DNA from: Synanceia verrucosa
Taxonomy: Eukaryota; Chordata; Actinopteri; Perciformes; Synanceiidae
Direction of reading: 5' to 3'
NCBI GenBank assembly: GCA_029721515.1
Contig: CM056559.1
Location: 7,379,001-7,443,000, forward strand
Length of the DNA: 64,000 bases
A program made the position numbers and the translations under genes. Positions 61,490 through 64,000 of this stretch are shown piece after piece (the stretch's first letter is position 1; each line of letters starts with the position of its first letter). The notes under the pieces are model-generated. The model saw only the letters and a program-made list of their open reading frames with translations. It ran no database searches and was not told the DNA's origin.

Positions 61490-62135
61490 ACAGGCATCGA
61501 TTACATTACATGATATGACATCCTCCTTTTTCCTTCGATTTCCTGTCTTTGCGAGCCATCAATCTGTTGCCATGGTATCTTGTGAGAAACTGAAGACTAA
61601 AGGGAAAGCATCAAGGCTTGCCATCTGCCTTTTCACAAACTATTTTTGCTTTATCTTGATGATTTTATCTTATTTTCTTTGTGATTTCCTTCACCCTTCC
61701 TCCATGTATATAGACATCTTTGCAATTTTTTAAAAAATGTGATCAGATGTATTACTAAAAATGGATCTGAGGTTTAAAAAATACAGTATTTTTAGGCAAT
61801 GGGAAGTTAAAGGAATTATTACATTATTGTACAGCGGATTAATGAATGTATCTTCTGTTTCCTCCTGACCATGAAACCATGATGATGTGTGTTTTACGGA
61901 AGACTGGAGAAGACATGAGGCATAAAATGTGTTAATAAACCATCATGTTTGTGTGTATGTGTGCGCGCGCGTGTGTGTGTCTGTTAGTGCATAGTGTAGT
62001 GTTTGTGTGTTACAATTTTAATCTCTCATTTCTGTGTGACTGTTCTGTGGTATCCCTGTAGATCACCAGTGTGTTAGCTCTGTCAAGATTAATTATTATT
62101 TTTAAACTGATCAATAAAACATTTATTATAAAAAT
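61490..62135 (+). other. robo3: robo3 3'UTR with two candidate poly(A) signals
   Basis: Non-coding stretch after the TAG. AATAAA is present at 61934-61939 and again at 62113-62118. A GT-rich segment (61950-61990) follows the first signal, like a downstream cleavage element. Either could end the transcript. A 30-bp GT/GC repeat sits between them. Confidence 0.55.
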
Positions 62136-64000
62136 AATGATTCTATCCATGTGTGAATTACAACTTGGTGATCTGATTTGTTCTATCATGAGATTGAAGA
62201 GTTTGTAACCTGCAGAGACCTGGACGTGCATACAACTGAATGATTTGGGCTGTCAAATTTGTGTAACGTCATATTACATTTTTGCCTTCTCCCCTCTTGT
62301 GGTAGTAACAATGACATTTAGGAAGGGCTCTGGAATTTGTGCCTGAAGTGACACCTGTAGTATTGTCACTTTTTGTGGCAAACCAGTCTGTCATCCTGTT
62401 GAAGGGATCTCAAAGACATCACAGTGTTGTGTTGAACAAAACATATCCACATAGTCCAGTCCAAGATCAAAAATAAAACTGAAGGGTCCACTCAAGATGA
62501 ACAACATAAAAGTGACAGGTGATGATTTATGATGATGAACATGGTAAACATCATGTTAGCATTTTAGCATTACCATTATGGCCTTGCTATACTGACGTTA
62601 GCATTGTTTAATGTAAATACTGTTAATTTGAATCGCATATGTTTGTGCTGCAAAATACATACTTATAACTATATCTCTGAAAACTTTTTAGTGAAAAAGT
62701 GAATAAAAGATCTATCTATGACCTGACACTGGATGGTGTTGGATTCAGTTGCAGGAGTATGAAGAGAAGACTGAGAGAGAAAGGGGAGAAAAGTCGACAA
62801 GAGTGAGTGAGCTCAATTTTTCCATCAGAGCTGGATGTCTCTGAGGACTTTCTTATCTTGTGTTCCTGTAAAACGGCTCTTCTGATACAAGGTACTGTGA
62901 ATGATTTGATGCCTTCTTCAGATTACAGACTTGTGAGAAGGCATGCTTGTGAGTATGGCTTCAATGAAAGGATGTAACATTCATCTCACAGTGTGACTCC
63001 TGAAATGTGACAGCGTGATAGGATATCAAAAGGCTTTCTTCAGGTCTGCACCATCATCTACCAGCCGACTGTATGTGCAGATCTCATCGGTTTATGTGCT
63101 AATGTTACAGCACTTGGCAGGGAGGCAGTTGGATGGTGTGGAAAGTGAGTAGGACTCCTCTGCCTCTGGCAAATACTCACCCTGTCCCACCCGGCGGGAG
63201 GATAATGGTAATCCGATGCAATTTAGAAGGGTTCTACGATTTTATGCTTTTAGGCCTGTAGCATGGATTAAGGTCTCTGTGGTTTTCACACCCCCTCCCA
63301 CACAGACGGTCTATGACTGAGGCCACTTCACATGTGTTCATAAAGCACTCAACTGGATCAACGAGAAGTTTTTTTTTCCTCCTTCTGCTGCAAAAACTAA
63401 TTTTCTTGAATCAGTTCATTTTAACCACCATTTACATTACTTCAAAGATTCCCTCTAGACATATTTTAAGACAGACAATATAAAGTACTCTGCCTGGAAT
63501 GATGAAATGAAAGTTTCAGCATCAAACCGTAAGTTGGTCCCCAGACAGGCTGTGAAATATCAGCTCATCTGTACCAGACTTAAACTGAATCCCTGAATGT
63601 AAAAACAGCCTTAGTGTGAAACTCCAATCCAAGTGAAGCAACAATAAGTGAAAAACATTTTTGAGTGGAGAGTCGCTTTAAAAATTATATGACGGTTAAC
63701 TTGGTAAAAATTATCAAAACCATTGATTCTCAACTAAAGGTTTCCAAAAGAGCAAAAACCAGTCAACAGTTTGAACAGTTGACTCTTTTGGATTTAGCTC
63801 AACCTGGGGAAACTCAACTAATTTCAGTAATATACAGACTAAAAACACATCGCACCAACCACAATGAGTTCTAATAATCAACATGCACTGTGAGCAGAGA
63901 ATACTCAAAAAGGTAAAACCACCTGATAAAACATTAGCAGAATTCAAACCAGACCAGTATTGAATTAAAGAAAGCATGTCTAAACAGCAGCACTGCCCGG
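62136..64000. other. Downstream intergenic sequence, no supported gene
   Basis: Only short chance frames. No robo4-like or other recognisable coding segment is visible on either strand, although ROBO4 lies convergent next to ROBO3 in human. Confidence 0.55.

Noticed and set aside
62735..62810. A possible extra exon after TTGCAG encoding E-Y-E-E-K-T-E-R
   Set aside because: It lies beyond both poly(A) signals, has low complexity, and no matching neighbouring exon or family similarity was seen.
63170..63250. A minus-strand GTGAGTAT donor that could end an exon of a convergent robo4-like gene
   Set aside because: The frames upstream of it are short or stopped and resemble no Robo sequence.

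Overview
The window is vertebrate nuclear DNA, almost certainly from a ray-finned (teleost) fish. It holds an interrupted gene with large GT-AG introns and coding exons of 43-327 bp. It also carries many short non-autonomous DNA transposons with hAT-type 8-bp or TTAA target duplications, a tRNA-derived SINE-like repeat, and abundant dinucleotide microsatellites. Nothing bacterial or viral is seen. Most open frames are chance frames in introns or intergenic DNA.

The main content is one complete plus-strand gene, a Roundabout axon-guidance receptor best identified as robo3. I assembled 26 coding exons by hand from 17606 to 61489. Every junction has AG/GT borders and compatible phases, and the sum is 4053 nt (1350 residues plus stop). 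The protein has a signal peptide, five Ig domains, three fibronectin type III domains, one membrane span (about 856-878) and a cytoplasmic tail of about 470 residues. The tail has a CC0-like tyrosine motif and a CC3-like proline stretch, no recognisable CC1, and a degenerate CC2. The sequence just after the membrane (HYTTSFAYTPA, then PWLADSWP and the RYYN ending) and the short tail point to robo3 rather than robo1 or robo2. The Ig1 domain, however, looks like that of Slit-binding Robo1/2.

Layout: 1-3640 is probably intron 1 of a divergent minus-strand gene whose signal-peptide exon is at 3694-3640, with the rest of that gene beyond the left edge. From about 4100 to 16668 is AT-rich intergenic DNA with repeats. 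A 387-bp polypyrimidine tract at 16669-17055 abuts the robo3 promoter/5'UTR region. Exons 1, 2 and 3 are separated by introns of 9.2 and 9.4 kb. Exons 3-16 (rest of the ectodomain) lie at 36680-52741, the membrane exon at 54118, and the tail exons at 55342-61489. Two AATAAA signals follow at 61934 and 62113. From about 62140 to the end I see no supported gene.

The most notable points are: a splice donor that runs straight into a GT microsatellite; two NAGNAG tandem acceptors; a phase-symmetric membrane exon; a cluster of short upstream ORFs; a 0.69-kb fold-back element in intron 1; and the degenerate CC2 motif. I found no evidence of a wholly new biological system.
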